A DNA stretch of 64,000 nt. It comes from Acetoanaerobium noterae (GTDB lineage: Bacteria; Bacillota; Clostridia; Peptostreptococcales; Filifactoraceae). A program made the position numbers and the translations under genes. Under the pieces are notes generated by a model. That model did no database searches. It was not told where the DNA came from and worked only from the letters and a program-made list of their open reading frames with translations. The stretch spans positions 186,001-250,000 of the forward strand of contig NZ_FUYN01000001.1 in assembly GCF_900168025.1 (NCBI RefSeq), in the 5' to 3' direction. Each line of letters opens with the position of its first letter. The stretch's first letter is position 1. Positions 17,974 through 26,641 of this stretch are shown piece after piece.

Positions 17974-18786
17974 TTAGAAAGCTGGAACAACTGCTCCTCC
18001 ATATTTCTTTTCTATAAAGCTTTTCACTTCATCACTTTGAAGTGCATTTAGTACTTTGATTAGGTTTTCATTTTTTTCATCCTCAGGTCTTACTACAAGT
18101 ATATTTGCATAGGGAGATTCTTTGCCTTCAGATAATAAGGCATCCTTAGTTAAATCCAGTCCTGCTTCAATAGCATAGTTCGTATTTATTACGCTTGCAT
18201 CTACATCTTCTAAGGTTCTAGGAAGCTGAGCCGCCTCTACTTCTTTGAATTCAATGTTTTTAGGATTGCTTTCTATATCTTTAAGCGTCGCTTCTAGTCC
18301 AGAGTTTTCTTTTAATTTTATTAAGCCATTATTTTCAAGTAATATAAGCGCTCTTCCTTCATTTGTCGGGTCATTTGGTATCGCAATCTGAGCGCTATCT
18401 TTTAGTTCCTCTATTGAGCCTAGTTTTTTTGAATAAAGTCCTAGAGGCTCAACATGAACATTTCCTATACTAGATAGCTTTAAATTATTTTCTCTTGTAA
18501 ATGACTCTAGATACGGAAGATGCTGAAAGAAGTTAGCATCTATTTCTTTGCTGTCAAGTGCTAGGTTTGGAGTAACATAATCCGTAAATTCAATTATCTC
18601 AAGTTCAATACCTTGCTCTTTTAATATAGGTTTAATTTCTTCAAGTATTTCTGCATGAGGAACTGGTGAGGCTCCTATTTTTATTACGTTGTCACTGTTA
18701 GCTACTTCTTGCTGAGAAGCACAACCTACAAAAGCTACTACCACGATTAAAGCTGATATTAATACTAATAATTTTTTTATATTCAT
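17974..18786 (-). CDS. metQ: Methionine ABC transporter substrate-binding lipoprotein
   Basis: Surface lipoprotein of the NlpA/MetQ family that captures methionine. 270 aa. A signal peptide runs to a lipobox with Cys22 (AFVGCASQ). The mature part has family stretches such as GASPVPHAEIL (about 38-48) and an aromatic-rich binding region. It is the last gene of metN-metI-metQ, 12 nt after metI, under the SAM-I riboswitch. Confidence 0.95.
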   Translation of the reverse strand: MNIKKLLVLISALIVVVAFVGCASQQEVANSDNVIKIGASPVPHAEILEEIKPILKEQGIELEIIEFTDYVTPNLALDSKEIDANFFQHLPYLESFTRENNLKLSSIGNVHVEPLGLYSKKLGSIEELKDSAQIAIPNDPTNEGRALILLENNGLIKLKENSGLEATLKDIESNPKNIEFKEVEAAQLPRTLEDVDASVINTNYAIEAGLDLTKDALLSEGKESPYANILVVRPEDEKNENLIKVLNALQSDEVKSFIEKKYGGAVVPAF

Positions 18787-18798
18787 TTTATTATCCTC

Positions 18799-19449
18799 CT
18801 ATTTTCTATATATCGAATTTGAAATTTTATTCCCAGAAATTTGAATTAGCTGAACTAAAATAATTAATATTATTACTGTTGCAAACATCACATCTGTCTG
18901 AAATCTATGATATCCATATCCAATCGCTAGATATCCTAGTCCTCCACCACCTACAGCTCCAGCCATTGCACTATAGCCTATAATATTTATTATTGTCACG
19001 GTGACATTTAATACAAGCGAAGGCATTGCTTCTGGAATTAATATTTTTAATACTATTTCAAGTGGGGATGCTCCCATTGATACCCCAGCTTCAATTACAC
19101 CGGGATTGACTTCTAAAATCGAGCCTTCTACTAGTCTTGCGAAGAAAGGAATAGCCGCTACCACTAAAGGCACTATTGCTGCATTCGTTCCAATTGAGCT
19201 CCCAACAACTAGCCTAGTAAAAGGAATTATAAATATCATTAAAATTACAAATGGTATTGACCTTGTGATATTTATAAGAATTGACAAGCTATTATAAATT
19301 TTGCTGTTTGGTAGTACACTGTCTTCTCTTGTTATCACTAGAAGTATTCCTAGGGGTAGTCCAAGAATAACCGTAAATACAGTTGATATAAATACCATAT
19401 ATAGTGTTTCATTAATTGATGGTATGAGTAAATCTAATAGTTCAATCAT
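18799..19449 (-). CDS. metI: Methionine ABC transporter permease
   Basis: 216 aa with about five membrane spans and the permease EAA loop GASPLEIVLKILIPEAMP, which contacts MetN. ATG 19449 is chosen because GAGGTG lies 7 nt before it and it begins 1 nt after the metN stop; a frame extending 8 codons upstream would overlap metN without an SD. Confidence 0.95.
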   Translation of the reverse strand: MIELLDLLIPSINETLYMVFISTVFTVILGLPLGILLVITREDSVLPNSKIYNSLSILINITRSIPFVILMIFIIPFTRLVVGSSIGTNAAIVPLVVAAIPFFARLVEGSILEVNPGVIEAGVSMGASPLEIVLKILIPEAMPSLVLNVTVTIINIIGYSAMAGAVGGGGLGYLAIGYGYHRFQTDVMFATVIILIILVQLIQISGNKISNSIYRK

Positions 19450-19450
19450 T

Positions 19451-20434
19451 TTATAACACCTCTGCCCGAACATCGTGATTATTTAAATAATCTATAATTG
19501 TTCTTAGATTACCATGGCGCTTTAATTCCACAATCAAAGTTCCAAGTGGCTTTTCCTGTATATATTCAATGTTGCCTGAAATAATATTTAGCTCTAAATC
19601 AAACTTCTTTACGAGATTTGATATTATTGGATTTTTAGCATTCTCTCCCACAAAGCTAAGCTTTAATAGCTCTCCCTTATAATGCTCTTTATAATCTAAA
19701 GACTCTTCTTTAGAAAATATATCTGGGCTACAATTATCTTTATTTGAAAAAATATCAATAGTATTTCCTTGAGCTATAATCCTTCCATTTTCAAGCACCA
19801 CTGTTTTATCGCAGATACTTTTTACTACCTCCATCTCATGAGTAATAACTACTATAGTTATATTCATTTCTTTATTAATCCTTTTAAGCATACTTAATAT
19901 TTGATTTGTAGTTTTAGGGTCAAGAGCTGAAGTGGCTTCATCCGATAATAAAATATCTGGTTTGCTAGCTAGAGCTCTAGCAATAGCAACTCTTTGTTTT
20001 TGTCCTCCGCTGAGCTGTGAAGGATAAGCATTTGCTTTGTCTGAAAGCTCAACCCAGCTTAGTAATTCATTTACTCTAGCATTTATCTCAGATTTTGGAA
20101 GCTTATCTAGTTTTAGAGGAAATGCTATATTTTCATATACAGTTTTGCTATTTAACAAATTAAACCCTTGAAAAATCATCGAAATCTTTTTTCTGGTTTT
20201 CCTTAAATCCTTTTGATTTAAATCCATTATATTTATTTTATCTATATAAATTTCGCCACTTGTTGGCTCTTCTATTCTGTTAATACATCTGACAAGCGAA
20301 GACTTTCCAGCTCCACTTAGCCCTACGATTCCATATATCTCTCCTTTATCAATCTGAATGTTTATATTATCCAGAGCAATTATGGGTGTTTTGGAATCAC
20401 TATATACCTTTGATAGATTTCTAATGTCAATCAA
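19451..20434 (-). CDS. metN: Methionine ABC transporter ATP-binding protein
   Basis: 327 aa. Walker A GLSGAGKSS, signature LSGGQKQR, Walker B ILLSDEATSALD, and a C-terminal NIL/ACT-like domain (about 250-327) that in MetN senses methionine and inhibits transport. The probable start is TTG at 20434: AAGGAGG lies 6 nt upstream and the protein then begins IDIRNLSKVY as in homologues. The longer ATG frame (20470) would include the SD in its coding region. Confidence 0.95.
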   Translation of the reverse strand: MIDIRNLSKVYSDSKTPIIALDNINIQIDKGEIYGIVGLSGAGKSSLVRCINRIEEPTSGEIYIDKINIMDLNQKDLRKTRKKISMIFQGFNLLNSKTVYENIAFPLKLDKLPKSEINARVNELLSWVELSDKANAYPSQLSGGQKQRVAIARALASKPDILLSDEATSALDPKTTNQILSMLKRINKEMNITIVVITHEMEVVKSICDKTVVLENGRIIAQGNTIDIFSNKDNCSPDIFSKEESLDYKEHYKGELLKLSFVGENAKNPIISNLVKKFDLELNIISGNIEYIQEKPLGTLIVELKRHGNLRTIIDYLNNHDVRAEVL

Positions 20435-20568
20435 TTTTAGCCTCCTTAATTTTTGATAATTAAATTGCAAATCGGATTTTGTCGACTAATCCACTTCTAA
20501 ACAAATAAAAACTCCACACCTTAATCCAATCAAAATTGCTTATGAATATAAGAAATTTTTTTGAAAAT

Positions 20569-20598
20569 AAAAAAATCTCTTTCACAAAGAAAGAGATT
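20569..20598 (-). terminator. Riboswitch expression-platform terminator upstream of metN
   Basis: Stem AATCTCTTTC with GAAAGAGATT around a short loop, then T7 on the minus strand. It sits 24 nt after the SAM-I aptamer and about 135 nt before the metN start, the usual position for SAM-dependent termination. Confidence 0.9.
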
Positions 20599-20621
20599 AA
20601 TAAACTAAGATTTCAGTTATC

Positions 20622-20730
20622 TCTTATCTTTAGGTATGTAATAATACCTCAGGAATTAGCACCAATGCTGCAATGCAGCTGGTTGCCGGGTTTCGTAGGG
20701 CCAGTCCCTCCACCTCTCTGGATAAGATTC
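20622..20730 (-). promoter_or_regulatory. SAM-I riboswitch (S-box) controlling metNIQ
   Basis: The minus strand shows the conserved S-box blocks in order: CTTATCCAGAG, GGTGGAGGGACTGGCCC, GAAACCCGGCAACC, then a variable stem, GGTGCTAATTCC and closing GATAAG, which pairs with the opening CTTATC to form P1. SAM binding is known to stabilise P1 and favour the downstream terminator, so the methionine transporter is off when SAM is high. The consensus match is strong enough to name without a search. Confidence 0.95.
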
Positions 20731-20760
20731 AGTTGTTTTATATCGTTTAGAATAATATGA

Positions 20761-20789
20761 ATTATATATAGATTAATATCGTTTGTCAA
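20761..20789 (-). promoter_or_regulatory. Consensus promoter of the metNIQ transcript
   Basis: On the minus strand, TTGACA (20784-20789) and TATAAT (20761-20766) are spaced exactly 17 nt. The predicted start near 20754 is about 25 nt before the aptamer. Confidence 0.85.
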
Positions 20790-20805
20790 CACTATTAATC
20801 TATAT
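20766..20805. repeat. 13-bp perfect inverted repeat around the metNIQ -35 box
   Basis: Arms ATATAGATTAATA (20766-20778) and TATTAATCTATAT (20793-20805) enclose a 14-nt spacer containing the -35 hexamer. On the + strand a long T-tract follows, but no + gene precedes it. It could be an operator or a degenerate terminator for the HPr operon. Confidence 0.6.
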
Positions 20806-20823
20806 TTTTTTTATTTTTTTATA

Positions 20824-21090
20824 TTATGACTCTAGTAATTTTACGTTGATAAGGTCCTCTATGGCAGAGATAGCGTTTTCCTCATCTGGGCCATCTATTA
20901 TTATTTCTATCATCTCACCTTTAGATATCCCCATAGCCATAACTCCCATTATTGACTTTGCGTTTACAGTTTTTCCTGCTTTTTTTATCATTATATCTGA
21001 TAAGAATTTGTTTGCAGTCTGAACAAAGAGAGCTGCAGGTCTTGCATGTAATCCTATTTCATTTTTTATTGTAAGTTCCTTTGTTATCAT
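20824..21090 (-). CDS. ptsH: HPr phosphocarrier protein
   Basis: 88-aa HPr: GLHARPAA places the phosphotransfer His at 15, and KSIMGVMAM places the HPr-kinase Ser at 46. It can therefore act both in PTS phosphotransfer and as a catabolite-control cofactor; Crh lacks His15. It follows whiA by 2 nt, a common clostridial linkage, at the end of the murB-PHP-rapZ-yvcK-nudix-whiA series. No convincing terminator is visible between it and the metNIQ promoter. Confidence 0.92.
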   Translation of the reverse strand: MITKELTIKNEIGLHARPAALFVQTANKFLSDIMIKKAGKTVNAKSIMGVMAMGISKGEMIEIIIDGPDEENAISAIEDLINVKLLES

Positions 21091-21092
21091 TT

Positions 21093-22046
21093 TTACTTTC
21101 TCCCTTCTTTTAGTTCGTTTGCAATATCTTCTATTTTTTTTAATCTATGATTAACACCTGATTTTCCAAGTGGTTTATCTAGCATTTCGCCTAGTTCCTT
21201 AAGGCTTAAATCTTCATATTCTACTCTTAGCTCTGCTATTTCCTGAAGACTTTCTGGAAGGTAGTCTATACCTACTGTATTTATAATATAGTTTATAGCC
21301 TCTATCTGTCTCATAGATGCATTTACTGTCTTAGTAAGGTTTGCTGTCTCACAGTTGACAATCCTATTTACGTCATTTCTCATCTGCTTCATAATCTTAA
21401 CGTCCTCTAGCTGAAATAGAGCATTATGTGCTCCCATTATGTTAAGTAAATCTGATATATTATTGCTTTCTTTGATATATACTACGTAGGTGTTCTTTCT
21501 AGGTACTATTTTAGCATTAAAATCATATGTGTTTAGTAAATTTCTTATGTAGGTACTTAGCTCGTCATCTACAGTAACAAATTCCATATGATATGTCTTT
21601 TCTGGATCTGAAATCGATCCCCCACCTAGAAAAGCTCCTCTAATATATGCACGCTTTGATTTTTCATCAGAGATGAAGGATTCAGGAATGTCACTTTGTA
21701 TAGTATAATCCTTACCGTCTTTTTTTAGTATACCTATTTCTACTAATATATCATTTGCCCCTTGTTCATATGATACAAACAAGAAATATGTATTGTTCTT
21801 TTTTAAATTCTTATTTTTCTTAACCTGTATTTCTACATGAATATTAAAACACATTTTTAGCAAAGAAAAAACTTTTCTTGCAATTGCAGCATTTTCAGTA
21901 ACAACCTTGAATGACAATTTATTGTAGCCCATTAGCTGCAGGCTTCCGCTCATGCGAATTAGGGCAGCTAATTCAGCGATTCTAACATTCTTATCTTCAG
22001 GAATAATCCTTGAAAGCTCGTTTTTAACTTGAGTTGAAAATGACAC
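21093..22046 (-). CDS. whiA: DNA-binding protein WhiA (sporulation/cell-division regulator)
   Basis: 317 aa from GTG 22046. N-terminal LAGLIDADG homing-endonuclease-like domain without catalytic role ([13 protein letters not shown] onward), C-terminal WhiA HTH ([20 protein letters not shown]). In Bacillus it affects division and chromosome segregation; in actinobacteria it affects sporulation. The GTG start is supported by AGGTGAT 4-10 nt upstream and because it falls 1 nt after the NUDIX stop. A 14-codon longer frame would overlap that gene. Confidence 0.95.
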   Translation of the reverse strand: MSFSTQVKNELSRIIPEDKNVRIAELAALIRMSGSLQLMGYNKLSFKVVTENAAIARKVFSLLKMCFNIHVEIQVKKNKNLKKNNTYFLFVSYEQGANDILVEIGILKKDGKDYTIQSDIPESFISDEKSKRAYIRGAFLGGGSISDPEKTYHMEFVTVDDELSTYIRNLLNTYDFNAKIVPRKNTYVVYIKESNNISDLLNIMGAHNALFQLEDVKIMKQMRNDVNRIVNCETANLTKTVNASMRQIEAINYIINTVGIDYLPESLQEIAELRVEYEDLSLKELGEMLDKPLGKSGVNHRLKKIEDIANELKEGRK

Positions 22047-22047
22047 T

Positions 22048-22482
22048 TTAATCACCTGAGTTATTATATGATTTTTTGTTAATTTCATCTAATGCAACTT
22101 TTATTATTTCTTTTTCGTCATCATACTTTGCCATCTCTAACACTCTATCTATATGAATGAACTTGGCTTCTATGAAGCCCTCTTCTCTTTGAGGGACTGT
22201 ATCCATACTTCTGGAATGCATCAGATACCAATATACCGTTTTATGGACTCTTTTATTTTCATCCCAATTTTCTTTATAGGTGTAATGAATTTCTCCTAGA
22301 TATTTGATTATCTCAGCTTTCAATCCACTTTCTTCAAACACTTCTCTTAGGGCGGCTTCGTCTTTCTTTTCTCCAGGTTCTACTTTACCTTTGGGTAAAA
22401 CCCAGTCTCCATTATATTTTTTTAGGAGAAGGATGGCGTTTCCAAAAACAATGACTCCACCAGAACTTATTTCTTCCCTCAT
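22048..22482 (-). CDS. NUDIX hydrolase
   Basis: 144 aa from ATG 22482. A complete NUDIX box is present: G-x5-E-x7-REVFEESG beginning [12 protein letters not shown], with catalytic glutamates in REVFEE. It hydrolyses a nucleoside-diphosphate-linked compound; the substrate is not predictable (MutT-like or diadenosine polyphosphate). A GTG start 4 codons upstream would coincide with the SD, so ATG 22482 is used. Its place between yvcK and whiA varies among relatives. Confidence 0.9.
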   Translation of the reverse strand: MREEISSGGVIVFGNAILLLKKYNGDWVLPKGKVEPGEKKDEAALREVFEESGLKAEIIKYLGEIHYTYKENWDENKRVHKTVYWYLMHSRSMDTVPQREEGFIEAKFIHIDRVLEMAKYDDEKEIIKVALDEINKKSYNNSGD

Positions 22483-22587
22483 GCTGCCCCTCACTCCTTG
22501 TAAATTTAGTCTGCAAGTTTCTTTATAATAGTATACTATATATTAGTATTTATACAAATTCAAAATAGTAATTTACATAAATAAAAA

Positions 22588-23586
22588 TTATAAAATACTT
22601 TGATTTATTTTAGAACTATCAGTTTTTTTTGCTAAATCCATAATAACTTTAGATATTTTATCGCTATCATGAATTAGTAGCTCGTTTTTTATAGTAATCA
22701 AATCCTCTTGTATGACCTCAATTCCAAGCTCTAGAATCTGCTTTTTCTGTTTTTTGTCTAGGAACAAAGGCGTTTGACCTTCGTATAAATATTTCTGCAG
22801 TATATTTCCAGGGATATCCTTTTTATTAATAATTGCTTTATCGATAATTGGAAATATACTATGGTCAAGAATAGCCTTCATATGGTTATAAATACTATAG
22901 CCAGTAGTCTCTCCATACTCCGTCATTATATTGGATACATATATTTTCACAGCTTTAGATTCATATATTGCTTTAGCAACATCTGCAACCAAAAGATTTG
23001 GAATGATGCTAGTATAAAGACTTCCAGGCCCTAAAACTATAATATCTGAATTATTAATTCTATCTATTGCTTCTGGAAATGCCTCTACATTTGATGGTCT
23101 TAAAAGTATTTTATCAATTCTAGTGGACTGATTGATACACTCCTGGGCTATGTTAGATTCACCGTTTACTAGGTTTCCATTTGCGAGCTTTGCAACAAGG
23201 TGTATATCTTCAAGTGTCACAGGCAGTGCTCTTCCTCTTACGGCCAAAATTTCAGATATTTTCGAAATGGCTAATTCAAAATCTCCATAAATTTCATTTA
23301 AGGCTGCTAAAAACAAATTACCAAAGCTTTGCCCTTTAAGGCTTCCCTCTTTGAATCTATGTTGCATAAGAGTTTCCATAGCCGGTTCAATATCAGATAG
23401 AGCTATAATGCAGTTTCTGATATCTCCTGGAGGAAGCATTCCAATTTCTTGCCTCAGCTTTCCTGAGCCACCACCATCATCAGCCATGGTTACAACTGCG
23501 GTCAAATCTATATTGTAATTTTTAAGACCTCTCAGAAGATTAGCTTGGCCTGTTCCTCCACCTATTACTGTTATTTTTTTCTTCAT
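22588..23586 (-). CDS. yvcK: YvcK/CofD-like protein (gluconeogenesis/morphology factor)
   Basis: 332 aa from ATG 23586. GGGTGQANLLRGLKNY near the N-terminus and MADDGGGSGKLR are the nucleotide-sugar binding motifs of the YvcK family. In Bacillus it is needed for growth and normal shape on gluconeogenic carbon and binds UDP-GlcNAc. AGGTG lies 6 nt before the ATG. Conserved rapZ-yvcK-whiA linkage. Confidence 0.94.
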   Translation of the reverse strand: MKKKITVIGGGTGQANLLRGLKNYNIDLTAVVTMADDGGGSGKLRQEIGMLPPGDIRNCIIALSDIEPAMETLMQHRFKEGSLKGQSFGNLFLAALNEIYGDFELAISKISEILAVRGRALPVTLEDIHLVAKLANGNLVNGESNIAQECINQSTRIDKILLRPSNVEAFPEAIDRINNSDIIVLGPGSLYTSIIPNLLVADVAKAIYESKAVKIYVSNIMTEYGETTGYSIYNHMKAILDHSIFPIIDKAIINKKDIPGNILQKYLYEGQTPLFLDKKQKKQILELGIEVIQEDLITIKNELLIHDSDKISKVIMDLAKKTDSSKINQSIL

Positions 23587-23595
23587 AGACTTCAC

Positions 23596-24453
23596 CTATT
23601 TTAGAGTATAATCTCTATGTTTTTTGAAAACTCTATACCCTTTATCCTTTAAAAAGTCATACAGCAGGTTTGCAATAGTAACAGAACGGTGTCTACCTCC
23701 AGTACAGCCAATAGCAATAACTAAATGATTTTTGCCTTCCTTGATGTAATTTGGAATTAAAAACTCAATCATATCCTGAAGCTTTTCCTTAAATATTACA
23801 CTTTGATTTGAGTTCATGACATAGTCTCTGATTTCCTTATCGTCACCAGTTTTCTCTTTTAAATCCTCAATATAATAAGGATTTGGCATAAATCTCACAT
23901 CAAATACCAAATCAGCATCTATTGGTATACCATGCTTAAATCCAAATGAGGTAACTGAAATTATCAAATTTGTTTTTTCCTTGCCTTCTTTAAATATATT
24001 ATTTATCTCATCTTTTAAATCACTCGGCTTCATATTGGTAGTGTTGATAATATAACCAGATTGCTGTTTTAGTTCCTCTAGCATTGCACGTTCTCTTTGA
24101 ATACCCTGAAATATATTGTCTTCAAGTGCTAAAGGATGCTTTCTTCTAGTCATTTTATATCTTCTTACCAAAGTGTTGTCATCTGCTTCTAAAAATATTA
24201 TGTCGAATTTATAATCATTCTTTTCCATAAATCTAAGGCTTTCGTTCAAATCCTTAAAAAATTTATAGCCCCTGATATCTATGCCTAGAGCTACCTTATC
24301 AAGAGCTCCTTGAGATGAAGAGCATACCTCTACAAACTTAGGTAATAAAGCTGGTGGAAGGTTATCCACACAATAAAATCCCATATCTTCCATGACATTC
24401 ATTGCTTCACTTTTGCCAGAACCTGATAAGCCAGTTACTATAACTATATGCAT
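23596..24453 (-). CDS. rapZ: RapZ/YvcJ P-loop nucleotide-binding protein
   Basis: 285 aa. Walker [11 protein letters not shown] (8-17), then [15 protein letters not shown], diagnostic of the family. The C-terminal domain has [14 protein letters not shown]. In Escherichia coli RapZ is an RNA adaptor for glmS sRNA decay; in Firmicutes YvcJ is a GTPase linked to competence. It starts 3 nt after the PHP gene and yvcK follows closely, consistent with an operon. SD AGGAGG. Confidence 0.95.
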   Translation of the reverse strand: MHIVIVTGLSGSGKSEAMNVMEDMGFYCVDNLPPALLPKFVEVCSSSQGALDKVALGIDIRGYKFFKDLNESLRFMEKNDYKFDIIFLEADDNTLVRRYKMTRRKHPLALEDNIFQGIQRERAMLEELKQQSGYIINTTNMKPSDLKDEINNIFKEGKEKTNLIISVTSFGFKHGIPIDADLVFDVRFMPNPYYIEDLKEKTGDDKEIRDYVMNSNQSVIFKEKLQDMIEFLIPNYIKEGKNHLVIAIGCTGGRHRSVTIANLLYDFLKDKGYRVFKKHRDYTLK

Positions 24454-24456
24454 GAT

Positions 24457-25191
24457 CTAAACCCTCCTGACATTTACAATCTTATCGATATCTACCCCAG
24501 CTGAAATTGCTCTTTCTAAAGCATTTGTAAAATCTCCTACATGGTTTGGCAGATGTGAATCCGAGCCTAAAATATATTCAACATCAATATTTTTTATTAA
24601 TCTTAGCTGCTCTATTGAGAGATTTTTATGATGCGAATTAATTTCCATATAGGTTTTAGTCTCCTGTGCAGCTTTTGCTACATCTATTATATCTACATCC
24701 CCTTTATCTCCTGGATGAGTTAAAACAAAAATATCATTGTTTCTCATAGCATTAACAAGTGCTCTTGTATTATAAGCTTTTTCTAATGATTTTAAGGGTT
24801 TGAAATAATTATTAAAATGATTTCTCATTCCTCTTGTCCACCTCGTAGGCATGGAACCAAAATGGTAGCCTGCCATGACATAATCAAAATATCCTAAAAT
24901 TTTATCATCTATATCAATATTTCCTCTATCATCCAAGATATTACATTCAACTCCAAGTAATATTTTGATTTGAGGATACTTTTCCTTCATTAAATCAATT
25001 TCATAGCGCATTTTCTCAAAAAGGTTATATTTAACCCCAAATCCCATGTGCTTGTATCCATGATCTGATATTCCTATGATCTCAAGCCCTTTGTCTATAG
25101 CTGATTTAACATTTTGTTCAATAGTACCTTTGCCATCACTGTATATAGTGTGTGTATGGTAATCAGCTACTACTTTAAGATTATTGTTCAC
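24457..25191 (-). CDS. PHP-domain metal-dependent phosphoesterase (YcdX-like)
   Basis: 244 aa. Metal-ligand motifs of the PHP superfamily: DYHTHTIYSDG (10-20), HGYKHMG, GVECNI and SDSHLP near the C-terminus. Likely hydrolyses a small phosphate ester; histidinol-phosphatase activity is possible but no his genes are near. GTG start at 25191 overlaps the last 11 nt of murB, so translation is probably coupled. Confidence 0.88.
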   Translation of the reverse strand: MNNNLKVVADYHTHTIYSDGKGTIEQNVKSAIDKGLEIIGISDHGYKHMGFGVKYNLFEKMRYEIDLMKEKYPQIKILLGVECNILDDRGNIDIDDKILGYFDYVMAGYHFGSMPTRWTRGMRNHFNNYFKPLKSLEKAYNTRALVNAMRNNDIFVLTHPGDKGDVDIIDVAKAAQETKTYMEINSHHKNLSIEQLRLIKNIDVEYILGSDSHLPNHVGDFTNALERAISAGVDIDKIVNVRRV

Positions 25192-26089
25192 CTACTACCC
25201 TCACCTCTTCTTCGAGCATGACTCCAAATTTAGAAAAAACGGTCAGTTTGATAAACTCTATTAATTCTAGAATATTTTCACAGGTTGCATCTCCAGTGTT
25301 TATAACAAACCCACTATGCAAACTAGAAACAGCCGCATTTCTCATAATTATACCCTTGAGACCTGCATCTTCAATCAATTTGCCTGCAAAATATCCTTCA
25401 GGTCTTTTAAATGTAGAACCTGCACTATATGCCGTAAGTGGTTGCTTAGTTGTCCTTCTTACAGTAAAATCATCTATTTTTGCTTTGATATCTTCAATAC
25501 TACCTTTTCCAAGCTTAAGCTTAGCCTCTAATACCACTAAGGTTTCATCAGTCACTCTGCTTTTTCTATATCTAAAGTTCATCTCTTGATTTGTAAAGGT
25601 TTTGATATTTCCATCCATGTCCATAGCAACAACTTCTTCTACTATATTCTTCATCTCAGAATCATAAGCTCCTGCATTCATAGTCACAGCTCCACCTATA
25701 GTTCCAGGAATCCCACTTGCAAATTCAAAACCAGACAAAGACTCATTTACAATGGATTTTGATAAAGTAGAAAGAAGTATTCCGCTCTGAGCTGTTACCT
25801 CGTCACCTGAAATACTAAAGCTACTGAAATTTTTAGACAGCTTAATTACTACTCCTCTTATCCCTTTGTCGCTAACCAAAAGATTGCTTCCATTTCCCAT
25901 AATAAATACAGGTATATTTTCTTTTTTCAGCGTTTTTATTAGATTTTGAATCTGGTCTACAGTTCTAGGGGTGACTAAAAAATCAGCACTTCCTCCGATT
26001 TTAAACGATGTATGATTCTTCATATATTCTTTTGTTAATATATCTTCTTCACTTACTATATTTTTCAAAATATCATAGGTTTCTCTCAT
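25181..26089 (-). CDS. murB: UDP-N-acetylenolpyruvoylglucosamine reductase
   Basis: FAD/NADPH enzyme that completes UDP-MurNAc synthesis for peptidoglycan. 302 aa. FAD-binding part with NTSFKIGGSADFL-type start (MKNHTSFKIGGSADF) and MGNGSNLL, then SGIPGTIGGAVTMNAGAYDSE and SAGSTFKRPEG. ATG 26089 is preferred: GGAGG lies 5 nt upstream, inside the longer frame. First gene of the run to HPr. Confidence 0.97.
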   Translation of the reverse strand: MRETYDILKNIVSEEDILTKEYMKNHTSFKIGGSADFLVTPRTVDQIQNLIKTLKKENIPVFIMGNGSNLLVSDKGIRGVVIKLSKNFSSFSISGDEVTAQSGILLSTLSKSIVNESLSGFEFASGIPGTIGGAVTMNAGAYDSEMKNIVEEVVAMDMDGNIKTFTNQEMNFRYRKSRVTDETLVVLEAKLKLGKGSIEDIKAKIDDFTVRRTTKQPLTAYSAGSTFKRPEGYFAGKLIEDAGLKGIIMRNAAVSSLHSGFVINTGDATCENILELIEFIKLTVFSKFGVMLEEEVRVVGEQ

Positions 26090-26120
26090 AATGACCTCCA
26101 AATTTATCTTTAACCTTGAT

Positions 26121-26148
26121 ATTATATCATATTATCATGCTGATGTAA
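26121..26148 (-). promoter_or_regulatory. Probable promoter of the murB operon
   Basis: On the minus strand, TTACAT (26143-26148) and TATAAT (26121-26126), spacing 16 nt, about 32 nt upstream of the murB start. Confidence 0.5.
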
Positions 26149-26164
26149 TCACTCTTGCTTAATG

Positions 26165-26187
26165 CAAAAAACACCCAAAATGGGTGT
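26165..26187 (-). terminator. Terminator of the molybdenum-cofactor operon
   Basis: Perfect 7-bp stem ACACCCA with TGGGTGT and 3-nt loop directly after the MOSC stop codon, followed by a T-run on the minus strand. Confidence 0.9.
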
Positions 26188-26619
26188 CTAGATTATAACT
26201 ATATCGTCTCCAGGCTTTACCTGACCTTCTTTTATAATCTTTGTAAATATACCTTCTCTAGGCATGATACAGTCTCCAGTAAGGTTTTTAATTTCACATC
26301 CATGGTGACATTTTTTTCCTATCTGAGTCACTTCTTGAATAGTATCACCTATCTTTAGCTGAGTTCCAACTGGCAATTCATATAAGCATATTCCCTCTGT
26401 TGTTATGTTTTCTGCAAATTTTCCAGGAGTTAAATCCTTTGCACCCATGCTTATCATCTTGTCTATACTCTCTTGACCTAAAAGACTAACTTGTCTATGC
26501 CAATCCCCAGCATGAGCGTCTCCAACCATACCGTGATCAATCTTAAACTCTCCATGTAAAACTGGCTTTTTTATTGTCCCTTTTTTTTCGCTAATATTAA
26601 CTGCTATTACTTTTGCCAT
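26188..26619 (-). CDS. MOSC-domain protein
   Basis: 143 aa, a single MOSC domain. Conserved stretches are HGMVGDAHAGDWHRQVSLL, KFAENITTEG and GKKCHHGCEI (Cys likely for sulfur or molybdopterin chemistry), with MPREGIF near the end. MOSC proteins handle sulfur transfer to, or substrate binding with, molybdenum cofactor. Last gene of the moaA-mogA cluster. SD GGAGG before ATG. Confidence 0.92.
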   Translation of the reverse strand: MAKVIAVNISEKKGTIKKPVLHGEFKIDHGMVGDAHAGDWHRQVSLLGQESIDKMISMGAKDLTPGKFAENITTEGICLYELPVGTQLKIGDTIQEVTQIGKKCHHGCEIKNLTGDCIMPREGIFTKIIKEGQVKPGDDIVII

Positions 26620-26641
26620 ATAGTTTCCTCCTTGATTTTAA

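Noticed and set aside
20766-20820. Plus-strand terminator (inverted repeat plus T-tract)
   Set aside because: No plus-strand gene lies upstream; kept as an inverted repeat around the metNIQ promoter.
22048-22494. GTG start at 22494 for the NUDIX gene
   Set aside because: The GTG overlaps the SD AAGGAG; ATG at 22482 has proper spacing.
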